A stretch of DNA of 64,000 bases, from NCBI GenBank assembly GCA_963755825.1, contig CAVWLA010000001.1, positions 1,674,001 to 1,738,000 on the forward strand, written 5' to 3'. The notes under the pieces were generated by a model. It did not search any database. It was not told the origin of the DNA and saw only the letters and a list, made by a program, of their open reading frames with translations. Shown here piece by piece: positions 33,996 to 40,966 of this stretch. The stretch comes from DATBQN01 sp963755825 (GTDB lineage: Bacteria > Acidobacteriota > Thermoanaerobaculia > Multivoradales > UBA5704). The number at the start of each line of letters is the position of its first letter. Within the stretch, counting starts at the first letter, position 1. The translations under genes and the position numbers were made by a program.

Positions 33996-34427
33996 TCAGG
34001 CCTCCTTCTCAGTGGGAGCGGCGGCGGTCGCGGCGGCCTCCGGCGGCGGGGCGGCGGCAGGTGCTGCGGTGGCAGCCGTGCCAGGCTGGACCGGCGCCTC
34101 GAGCGGCGCCACCCGCGAGCCGGCGCGCTTCAGATCCAGGTCGGTGCGGACGGTCAAGTAGCGCAGGATCTTGTCGTTCTGGCGCATGCGGTGCTCGACG
34201 GCGGGGAGCGACGTCTTGCCCCCTTCGCTCGCCACGTAGAAGACGACGTACTTGCCTTCCGTCAGCTTCTCGATCGGGTAGGCGAGCTTGCGCCGGCCCC
34301 AGTTCTCTTCCTTGGTGACCTCCGAGCCGCCGGCGACGATCATCTGCCGGTAGTCGTGGGTCATCGTCACCACCTCCTCGTCCGAGACGCGGGGGTCGAC
34401 GACGAACATCAACTCATACGTGCGCAT
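33996..34427 (-). CDS. rpsF: Ribosomal protein bS6
   Basis: 143 residues. MRTYELMFVVDPRVSDEEV, the segment NWGRRKLAYPIEKLTEGKYV and RILRYLTVRTD-like LRYLTVRTDLD are classical S6. The last ~35 residues are a Pro/Ala extension beyond the globular fold, common in high-GC lineages. A GGGAGGT Shine-Dalgarno precedes the ATG. In many bacteria ssb sits between rpsF and rpsR, but here ssb is 10 kb away. Confidence 0.96.
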   Translation of the reverse strand: MRTYELMFVVDPRVSDEEVVTMTHDYRQMIVAGGSEVTKEENWGRRKLAYPIEKLTEGKYVVFYVASEGGKTSLPAVEHRMRQNDKILRYLTVRTDLDLKRAGSRVAPLEAPVQPGTAATAAPAAAPPPEAAATAAAPTEKEA

Positions 34428-34617
34428 GGGTACTGGATACCTCCCTATGGCCTGGTCGGTCCCGCTGCGGGCGGGACAGAGAGGAGCAGGATGGCGGTGC
34501 GGCCGTTGGCCGTCCGCCTGTGACGAAGGGAGGCATCTTACACCAGCGCCGCGGCGGCGCCAACCGACGAGGCGATACAGTCGTGGGTCAGCTTGGTCTC
34601 CTGCGGCCGGTCGCCCG

Positions 34618-35331
34618 CTAGCCGTTGAAGGCGTTCATCGCGGCCTCGATGCCGGCGGCGACCCAGCTCTCGCAGGCGTCCGCGGCGTGGCGGACCATGG
34701 CGGCGACGGCGTCTTCCTCGGCCGCCTCGAAAGGGGCGAGGACGAAGCCCACCAGCTCTTCGCCTCCCGCCGGCGCGCCGGCCTCGGCGCCGACGCCGAG
34801 CCGCAGGCGCGGCATCTCGTCGCTCTGCAGGCTCGCCGCCACCGACTCCATGCCGCGGTGACCACCCGGGCTCCCCGACCGCCGCAGCCGCAGGCGGCCG
34901 AGCGGCAGGTGGACCTCGTCGAAGACCACCAGCAGGTCGGCCGCCGCCAGGCCGTGGCGCTCGGCCAGGCAGCGGGCCGCATAGCCGCTGCGGTTCATGT
35001 AGGTCTGCGGCTGGGCGAGGAGGACCGCGGCTGGCATCGCGGCCTCCGCTGCGCCGATGGACGCGTCGACGCGAGCCGGCTCGGCGGCCGCCGCGAGCTC
35101 GCCGACGGCCCCAGGCGCCACGATGGCCGCCAGCTCTGAGACGACCGCCGGCGCCGCGACGGCCGCGGGCACGAAATCGGCGACCAGGGCGTTGCACTCC
35201 AGTCGATCGAGGGCGACGCCGTGGCGGCGCGCCAGCTCCGCCACGACGAGGAAGCCGACGTTGTGGCGCGTCGTGCGATAGCTCTCGCCCGGGTTGCCGA
35301 GCCCCAGGACGAGGCGGCTGTACCGTCCCAG
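34618..35331 (-). CDS. pth: Peptidyl-tRNA hydrolase, apparent CTG start
   Basis: 237 residues from CTG at 35331. Catalytic residues N13 (LGLGNPGESY), H23 (TTRHNVGF) and the Asp in VVFDEVHLPLGRLRLR are present, as are PQTYMNRSG and GGHRGMESV. The only ATG/GTG/TTG start in frame is the GTG at 35244, which would delete N13 and H23. Between the rplY TAG and the GLGNPG motif the only start-like codons in frame are CTGs; the one at 35331 lies 3 bases after the stop and is preceded by GAGGAG. An Ala/Val-rich insert of about 40 residues (about 55-95) makes it longer than the usual ~190 residues. It recycles peptidyl-tRNA released from ribosomes. Confidence 0.88.
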   Translation of the reverse strand: MGRYSRLVLGLGNPGESYRTTRHNVGFLVVAELARRHGVALDRLECNALVADFVPAAVAAPAVVSELAAIVAPGAVGELAAAAEPARVDASIGAAEAAMPAAVLLAQPQTYMNRSGYAARCLAERHGLAAADLLVVFDEVHLPLGRLRLRRSGSPGGHRGMESVAASLQSDEMPRLRLGVGAEAGAPAGGEELVGFVLAPFEAAEEDAVAAMVRHAADACESWVAAGIEAAMNAFNG

Positions 35332-35334
35332 CGG

Positions 35335-35997
35335 CTACTTCTCCTCGTCGCCCTTGCCGCGCTTGGCCACCTCGGGCTCGGCCTTGGCGGACTCCAGCAG
35401 GCCGTCGCCGGCGGCGGCAGCGGCCTCGGCCTTGGCGTGGACGAGCGAGAGGACAACGCGGTCCGGCTCCTCGGCGAGGGTGACGCCGTCGGGGAGCGCC
35501 AGCTCGCGCGCCTCGACGTGCTGGCCGACGTGGAGCGGCGTGATGTCGAACTCGATGTGGCGCGGGATGTCGCCGGGCAGGCACTCGACGAGCACCTCGC
35601 GATGGATGAAGTCGAGCAGGCCGCCGTCGACCTTCACCCCGTAGGCGGTGCCGGTGAGCTCGATGGGCACCTGCACGCGGATCTTCTCGGTCATCAGGAT
35701 GCGCTGGAAGTCGATGTGGATGACCGAGCGCGACACCGGGTCGATCTGCAGGTCGCGGATCATCGCGTGCCGCTCCTGGCCGCCGCTGTTGGCGAGCTTG
35801 AGCAGGAAGATGGCGTTCTCGCTGCCGCCCGACTTGAGCAGGTCGATGAGCGTCTTGCGGTCGACCTGGACCGGCACCGTGTCCTTGCCGCCGCCGTAGA
35901 CCACGGCGGGGATCTTGCCCGCGGCGCGCAGCCGGCGGTTGGCGTTGGCCCCCACCGTCTCGCGCTTCTTCACTTCGATCGAACGTTGTTCACTCAT
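35335..35997 (-). CDS. rplY: Ribosomal protein bL25 (general stress protein Ctc form)
   Basis: 220 residues, the long TL5/Ctc type. VKKRETVGANANRRLRAAGKIPAVVYG starts the 5S rRNA-binding beta-barrel (key parts VGANANRRLR and GKIPAVVYG), and the C-terminal domain includes HIEFDITPLHVGQHVEARE, with an Ala/Lys/Glu-rich tail ending GDEEK. The ATG at 35997 is preceded by AGAGGAA; upstream in-frame residues are shadow of prs. Followed by pth in the same reading frame after a single TAG. Confidence 0.96.
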   Translation of the reverse strand: MSEQRSIEVKKRETVGANANRRLRAAGKIPAVVYGGGKDTVPVQVDRKTLIDLLKSGGSENAIFLLKLANSGGQERHAMIRDLQIDPVSRSVIHIDFQRILMTEKIRVQVPIELTGTAYGVKVDGGLLDFIHREVLVECLPGDIPRHIEFDITPLHVGQHVEARELALPDGVTLAEEPDRVVLSLVHAKAEAAAAAGDGLLESAKAEPEVAKRGKGDEEK

Positions 35998-36016
35998 TGG
36001 GGGTTCCTCTTCCTTC

Positions 36017-36958
36017 TCAGACGAACAGCGAGCTGACCGAGCTGTTCTCGTGAATGCGGCGGATCGCCTCGCCGAGGAGCGGCGCGACGGAGAGCGGCCG
36101 GAGCTTGCCCGAGCGCGAGAGCTTCTTCTCGACCGGGATGGTGTTGGTGATGAGGACGGTCTCGAGCGGCGAGGCGTCGATGCGGGCGAGCGCCGGCCCC
36201 GAGAGCACGCCGTGGACGCCGGCGGCAAGCACGCGGTTGGCGCCGCGCGACTTGAGCGCCTCGACCGCCTTGGTGAGCGTGCCGGCGGTGTCGATGATGT
36301 CGTCGATGATGAGCGCGTTGCAGCCGTCGACGTCGCCGATGACGTGCATCACCTCGGCCTCGTTGGGCGCCGTGCGCCGCTTGTCGAGGATGGCGAGACC
36401 GACCTCCATGCGCTTGGCGATGGCGCGCGAGCGCTCGACGCCGCCGGCGTCCGGCGAGACGATGACGAGGTCGGGGACGTGGAGGTCGCGGATCGCCTCG
36501 AGCATCACCGGCGCCGCGAAGAGGTGGTCCACGGGCACGTCGAAGAAGCCCTGGATCTGGTCGGCGTGGAGGTCCATCGTCAGCACCCGGTCGGCGCCGG
36601 CGCGCGAGATCAGGTCGGCCACCAGCTTGGCGGTGATCGGCACCCGCGGGCGGTCCTTCTTGTCCTGCCGCGCGTAGCCGTAGTAGGGCAGCACGGCGGT
36701 CACCCGCGAGGCCGAGGAGCGCTTGAAGGTGTCGAGCAGGATGAGCAGCTCCATCAGGTTCTCGTTGACCGGCTCGCAGGTCGGCTGGACGATGAAGACG
36801 TCCGAGCCGCGGACGTTCTCGTCGATCTGGCAGAAGATCTCGCCGTCGGAGAAATTGAGGGCCTTGACGTTGCCCGCCGCGAGGTTCAGATACTCGCAGA
36901 TCTCCTGCACCAGCGAAGGGTGCGCGCGTCCACCGAAGATCTTCAGGTCACCGGGCAT
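36017..36958 (-). CDS. prs: Ribose-phosphate pyrophosphokinase
   Basis: 313 residues. LKIFGGRAHPSLVQEI start, YYGYARQDKK flexible loop, VLTMDLHADQIQGFF (PRPP metal-binding), and LIIDDIIDTAGTLTKA (PRPP-binding loop) are all present. It makes PRPP for nucleotide, His and Trp synthesis. Lies between tRNA-Gln and rplY on the same strand, 19 bases before rplY. The ATG at 36958 fits the family start; the frame upstream is tRNA-region shadow. Confidence 0.97.
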   Translation of the reverse strand: MPGDLKIFGGRAHPSLVQEICEYLNLAAGNVKALNFSDGEIFCQIDENVRGSDVFIVQPTCEPVNENLMELLILLDTFKRSSASRVTAVLPYYGYARQDKKDRPRVPITAKLVADLISRAGADRVLTMDLHADQIQGFFDVPVDHLFAAPVMLEAIRDLHVPDLVIVSPDAGGVERSRAIAKRMEVGLAILDKRRTAPNEAEVMHVIGDVDGCNALIIDDIIDTAGTLTKAVEALKSRGANRVLAAGVHGVLSGPALARIDASPLETVLITNTIPVEKKLSRSGKLRPLSVAPLLGEAIRRIHENSSVSSLFV

Positions 36959-37080
36959 TGTTCTCCCTCGATCAGGCCCACCATCCGCCCTCGATCCGCC
37001 CTCGTTCTGATCGCCGAGGCCGCCGGATGGTCGGCCGCAGCCGCTCTGAGGATTGGGGGTTTGGTCTTCTCCGCTCGATC

Positions 37081-37155
37081 TGGTTGGGGCGGGAGGATTC
37101 GAACCTCCGGGTGCGGGATCCAAAGTCCCGTGCCTTACCGCTTGGCGACGCCCCA
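37081..37155 (-). tRNA. tRNA-Gln (anticodon TTG)
   Basis: Read on the minus strand: acceptor TGGGGCG pairs with CGCCCCA, followed by discriminator A and encoded CCA (37084-37081). The anticodon arm is CGGGA-CTTTGGA-TCCCG, giving anticodon TTG. The T arm is GGAGG-TTCGAAT-CCTCC. It sits between spoVG and prs and may be processed from their common transcript. Confidence 0.96.
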
Positions 37156-37220
37156 GTGCAACGAGCCGACAGGAGCCGCCGCCAGCCGGGCACCCGGGGG
37201 CGCTGCCCCGGAGGCGGCGG

Positions 37221-37631
37221 CTAGGTCACGGTCCAGAAGGAGTCGCGCAGATGCATCTCCTCGACCTCTTCCAGCGTCTTCTCCGGCCGCGCCACCGGCG
37301 GTGGCGCCAGCTCCGGAACGACCGCGGCGAGCTCGCTCGGGCGCTCCGACCGCGTCGGTACCGCCATGAACGGCCGCTCTCCGAGCACCCGCTCGTACTC
37401 GGCCAGAACCTTGGTCTCGATCATGCGCCGCGTCTCGTTGTTCAGCGGATGCGCGACGTCCTTGAACTCCCCGTTCTTCTTCTTGCGGCTGGGCATGCTG
37501 ATGAAAAGCCCGTCCCGCCCCTGGATGATCTTGATGTCGTTGACCATGAAGCACTGGTCAAAGACGATCGATACGAACGCCTTCAGCTTCTCCTCGTTGA
37601 TCGGAAAGACCTTGACCTCGGTAATCTCCAT
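37221..37631 (-). CDS. spoVG: SpoVG family RNA/DNA-binding regulator
   Basis: 136 residues. MEITEVKVFPINEEKLKAFV, IVFDQCFMVNDIKIIQG, GLFISMPSRKKKNGEFKDVAHP and TRRMIETKVLAEYERV match SpoVG through the conserved ~85-residue core. The remaining ~45 residues are a lineage-specific Pro/Glu-rich tail. SpoVG proteins bind nucleic acid and tune gene expression in many non-sporulating bacteria. The usual context (upstream of prs) is kept. The 400-base gap upstream holds the promoter-like element at 37837-37880. Confidence 0.93.
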   Translation of the reverse strand: MEITEVKVFPINEEKLKAFVSIVFDQCFMVNDIKIIQGRDGLFISMPSRKKKNGEFKDVAHPLNNETRRMIETKVLAEYERVLGERPFMAVPTRSERPSELAAVVPELAPPPVARPEKTLEEVEEMHLRDSFWTVT

Positions 37632-37836
37632 GGTTCGAGCCCTCTCCCGTCGTTCTCGATCGCCGCGCCGGCGCAACGGCGTGGCGGGCTCGGCGGCGCT
37701 CCGCTCCTGGCAGAGCCCTCCACACCCGAGGGGGTCTCCTGGAGATCGCCTAGGCGCCCCCGGCCACGGAGACGGCGGCAATCGCCTGTCCCGCGCCCGG
37801 AAGGCCACTCGCTATTGCGCCGGCATCAACCGGAGC

Positions 37837-37880
37837 ATTATACGCTTCACGCCCCGCGCCTCGCGAAGGAGCGTGAAGCG
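37837..37880 (-). promoter_or_regulatory. TATAAT box abutting a perfect 10-bp inverted repeat, upstream of spoVG
   Basis: On the minus strand a TATAAT (37842-37837) directly follows one arm of a perfect inverted repeat, CGCTTCACGC (37843-37852) and GCGTGAAGCG (37871-37880), separated by 18 bases. The repeat occupies the -35 to -10 region, the right place for an operator. A second inverted repeat GAAAGAGC/GCTCTTTC lies at about 37882-37911. The rest of the 37632-38033 gap contains no gene I can support; typical lineages have no conserved ORF match here. Confidence 0.5.
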
Positions 37881-38033
37881 TTGAAAGAGCGACGGGGAGA
37901 TGGAGCTCTTTCGCGAGCGCGCGGAAACTGTCCAGCCGCCCCGCGGCGCCGCCAATGCTAGAGATGACGGCGGACGGTGTCAAACGGCGGCGCAGTGCCC
38001 CACGCCCGCCGGTGGGCCGGCGGCCGGCCCGGA

Positions 38034-38801
38034 TCATGCCCCCGGCGGCTGGCTGGGCGCCGCGCAGTCCTCCTCCTCGAAGCCCGGCGGGACGGTGAGC
38101 GCCGCCAGGGCTCCCGGCAGCTTCTCGGCGAGGACCTCCTTCCAGCGCACCTGCGCCCCCTGGGCGCGGTCGGAGAGGATGGCCCAGTCCTCCCGCTTCA
38201 CCCACAGCACCGCCGGCGAGCTGTCGTCCCACAGCGTCCAGCTCTCCACCTCGTCGCCCGCCAGCCGCGCCGTCCAGCGGCGCTCCTGATCGTCGCGGTA
38301 GGTGAGATCGCTCCCCTTGGCCTGCGGCGGCGCCGCCGGCTCCGCCGGCAGCCGGCCGAGGAGGAGAGCCGGCAGCGAGAGCAGCGGGAAGGGGGCGAGC
38401 GGCACGTCGGCGACGTCGAAGCTGCCGTTGAAGGTGCAGTAGCCGCGGTTGCGGTGGTCGAGCCAGAGGCCGCGCTCGGCGTCGACGTCGAGGCTCCACA
38501 GGGCGCGGCCGATGGGATCGACGGCCATCACCTGGTAGCGCTCGGCGGCGGCCAGTCGGAGGGTCAGCCGGAAGGTCCCCTCCCCCCGCGGCCCGGAGTA
38601 GGAGATGCGGTAGAGGCGCTGCGAGCCGAAGGCCGCCGGCGGGATCTGCCAGGGAGCGGCGCCGTCGGCGGCGAGGTGCGGCCGGTGGAGGCCGCTGCAG
38701 CCCGCGAGGAGAACGAGTACCGCCACCAGGCCGCCCGCGCGCCGCCCGCGGCGCGGGCGCGCACCGCCCCCGGCGTACGCCGGGGAGAGGGGTTCAGCCA
38801 T
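38034..38801 (-). CDS. Outer-membrane lipoprotein, LolB/DUF4292-like
   Basis: 255 residues. An Arg-rich start followed by GGLVAVLVLLAGCSG gives a lipobox L-A-G-C at about residue 35. The mature protein contains FGSQRLYRISYSGPRGEGTF, RYQVMAVDPIGRALWSLD and DDSSPAVLWVKRED, compatible with the half-barrel of LolB-type or DUF4292 lipoproteins that bind acyl chains. Together with the TPR lipoprotein-type gene 24 bases upstream it may belong to envelope assembly. Identity as true LolB is uncertain. Confidence 0.65.
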   Translation of the reverse strand: MAEPLSPAYAGGGARPRRGRRAGGLVAVLVLLAGCSGLHRPHLAADGAAPWQIPPAAFGSQRLYRISYSGPRGEGTFRLTLRLAAAERYQVMAVDPIGRALWSLDVDAERGLWLDHRNRGYCTFNGSFDVADVPLAPFPLLSLPALLLGRLPAEPAAPPQAKGSDLTYRDDQERRWTARLAGDEVESWTLWDDSSPAVLWVKREDWAILSDRAQGAQVRWKEVLAEKLPGALAALTVPPGFEEEDCAAPSQPPGA

Positions 38802-38825
38802 GCGGTGCGGGAGGCGCCGGCGCCG

Positions 38826-40796
38826 TCAGGGTCGCGGGGAAGAGGTGTCCGCCAGGCCGGAGAGCTTGCGCTTCACCTGATCGGCGTTCTTGTCGCCCAG
38901 CTGCAGGGCGCGCTGATACATGTCGCGGGCCTTCGCCGTCTCGCCGAGCGCCACGTAGACGTCGGCGAGGTGCTCGTGCACCGTCGGGTCGTCCGGCTCC
39001 AGGCGGGTGGCGCGCTCGAGGTAGGAGCGGGCGCTGTCGAGCTGGCGGAGCTGGAAGTGCGTCCAGCCGAGCGAGTCGACGTAGGCGCCGTTGTCGGGAT
39101 CGAGGGCGACGGCGCGGCCGACGAGCTTCAGCGCCTCCTGCAGGTTCTCGCCCTTCTCGGCCCACATGTAGCCTAAGTAGTTGAGCGCGGCGTGGAAGTC
39201 GGGGTCGTTCTTGATGACGTCGCGGAAGATCGTCACCGCCTGCTCACGCTGGCCGCTCCGCTCGTAGGCGGCGCCGAGGAGAAAGCCGGCCGTGGTCAGC
39301 TTCGGATGGCTGGCGAGCAGCCGCTGGAGGAGCGGGATCGACTCCTTGTAGAGATCGAGGCGCTGGAATCCCTGCGCCGCGGCGAGGATCGCCTGCGGGT
39401 CGTCGGAGCGGGCGAGCTTGTCGAGCTGGCGCCGTCCCTGGCGCTCGCGGCCGGCGCGGACGAGGACCTCGGCGTGCTTGGCGGCGACCGCCGGCGAGGC
39501 GGCGGCGGGCGACAGCAGGTCGAGCGCCTGGTCGTAGCGCTTGAGCGCCACCAGGGCGTCGGCCTGGAGGAGCAGCGCCTCCGAGCGCACCGCCGGGTCG
39601 GTGGCGGAGAGCAGCGGCGCCAGGGCCTCGCCCACCTTCTGCCAGTCTTCGGCGATGAAGTAGAGCTGCGCCAGCTCGAGCCGCGCCTCGCGCGCCTCCT
39701 TCTCCTTGCCGGCGCGCTCGAGGTCGGTGGCGAGATCGGTGAGCAGGCTGGCGGCCTCGTCGCGGCGGCCGAGTCGGCGCAGCACGCGGGCGACCGTGGC
39801 GGTCAGCACGACGTCCTGCGGCTGCGCCTGGCGCAGCTTGGTGAGCAGCTCGAGCGCCTGCTGGTTCTTGCCCTGGGCGGTGAGGATGAGGCCCTTCAAG
39901 AGCGCTAGATATTGGTTGTCGGGCTGCGCCTTGAGGAGCGAATCGGCGGTGGCGAGCGCCTGGTCGAGATCGCCCGTCAGGTAGAGGGCGGAGGCGAGCT
40001 GGCGGCGAATCTGCGGATCGCCGCGCACCGTTTCGGGGGCGGCGAGGAGGGTGTCGAGCTCGGCGCGGTGGTCGCCGCGCTGGCCCTCGATCTCGGCCAG
40101 GGTCAGCCGGTTCTCCACCGACTCGGGATCCTCGATGAGCTGGTCCTTGAGCATCGCCTCGGCCTGATCCGATCGGCGCGACTTGAGCAGCGCCTCGATG
40201 AGCAGACCGGTCGCCGTGGCGTTGTTGGGCACGTTGCTCACCAGCTCGCGGAAGACGTCGGCGGCCTTGTCGGCCTGGCCGCGATCGAGATAGATGCGCC
40301 CCAGGGTGACCATGATCTGGAGGTCCGACGGATCGTGCTTGCGGATCTCCTCGAACGCCGCGATCGCCTGCGCCATCGCCGCCGGGTCCTGCTGCGAGAG
40401 CTCGAGGTAAACCTCGCCCAGCCCGCGCAGGATGTCGGGGTTGTCGGGCGCCAGCGACTGCGCCTTGGCCGCCTGCGCCGCGGCCTGGGCGAGGAGGTCG
40501 TTGCGCGCCCGGCCGGGGCGGGTGGAGAGGCCGAAACGGCCGAGCAGCTCGGCGTGCTCGACCCGCACGTAGGGGTCGGCGGGCGCCAGCTTCTCGGCCT
40601 CGGCGAAGGCCGCCAGGGCCTCATCGAACGAGCCCTCGGAGACCAGCATCTTGGCAAGCGTGAACTCATAGGCGGCGCGCTCTTCGGGCGTCGCGGGCGC
40701 GGCGGAGATGGGAGCCGCGGGCGGCGCACCGGCGGCGGCGTGCGCCAGCAGAGTGAGGTAGAGGACGGACGCGAGGGCTGAGACGGCCACCTTCAT
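38826..40796 (-). CDS. Secreted tetratricopeptide-repeat protein
   Basis: 656 residues. Signal peptide MKVAVSALASVLYLTLLAHAAAG then about fifteen TPR-like helical pairs spanning the rest. Clear examples are AAYEFTLAKMLVSEGSFDEALAAFAEAEKL near the start (core A-L-A-A-F-A-E-A) and HEHLADVYVALGETAKARDMYQRAL near the end. Likely a periplasmic scaffold. The upstream in-frame extension to 40883 would put 29 charged residues before the signal peptide and is rejected. A promoter (40833-40804) is so close that the mRNA may be leaderless. Confidence 0.85.
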   Translation of the reverse strand: MKVAVSALASVLYLTLLAHAAAGAPPAAPISAAPATPEERAAYEFTLAKMLVSEGSFDEALAAFAEAEKLAPADPYVRVEHAELLGRFGLSTRPGRARNDLLAQAAAQAAKAQSLAPDNPDILRGLGEVYLELSQQDPAAMAQAIAAFEEIRKHDPSDLQIMVTLGRIYLDRGQADKAADVFRELVSNVPNNATATGLLIEALLKSRRSDQAEAMLKDQLIEDPESVENRLTLAEIEGQRGDHRAELDTLLAAPETVRGDPQIRRQLASALYLTGDLDQALATADSLLKAQPDNQYLALLKGLILTAQGKNQQALELLTKLRQAQPQDVVLTATVARVLRRLGRRDEAASLLTDLATDLERAGKEKEAREARLELAQLYFIAEDWQKVGEALAPLLSATDPAVRSEALLLQADALVALKRYDQALDLLSPAAASPAVAAKHAEVLVRAGRERQGRRQLDKLARSDDPQAILAAAQGFQRLDLYKESIPLLQRLLASHPKLTTAGFLLGAAYERSGQREQAVTIFRDVIKNDPDFHAALNYLGYMWAEKGENLQEALKLVGRAVALDPDNGAYVDSLGWTHFQLRQLDSARSYLERATRLEPDDPTVHEHLADVYVALGETAKARDMYQRALQLGDKNADQVKRKLSGLADTSSPRP

Positions 40797-40803
40797 AGAG
40801 GTC

Positions 40804-40833
40804 AGAATAGCAGCCGCGCGCGGCGCTTTACAA
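40804..40833 (-). promoter_or_regulatory. Promoter of the TPR gene, near-leaderless
   Basis: On the minus strand TTGTAA (40833-40828), 18-base spacer, TATTCT (40809-40804). Only 7 bases separate the -10 box from the ATG at 40796. Confidence 0.5.
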
Positions 40834-40839
40834 GCCCGC

Positions 40840-40868
40840 TTTACAAGCTTATCAGGCGCACCTATAAT
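40840..40868 (+). promoter_or_regulatory. Strong sigma-70-type promoter for the MshEN-domain gene
   Basis: TTTACA (40840-40845), exact 17-base spacer, perfect TATAAT (40863-40868). It gives a leader of about 90 bases before the ATG at 40967. The -35 lies in a directly repeated CGCTTTACAAGC (about 40824-40848), the other copy of which contains the -35 of the divergent TPR promoter. Confidence 0.7.
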
Positions 40869-40966
40869 CGTCTTGCGACTCATAAGTACCGAAGAGACAA
40901 GAAGTTAGGAACAGGCAGCGAACGGCCCGCAGCGAGGCGGCGCGGAGAGGACGAAGCCGGTCGACG

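Noticed and set aside
32211..34523. Plus-strand open frame of 770 codons
   Set aside because: Antisense to the methyltransferase and the rplI-rpsR-rpsF genes, with no recognisable domain.
37750..38037. 95-codon minus-strand frame starting inside the LolB-like stop (ATGA)
   Set aside because: The overlap looked like translational coupling, but there is no recognisable domain, and the TATAAT and perfect inverted repeat lie in the middle of it. It is better read as the spoVG control region.
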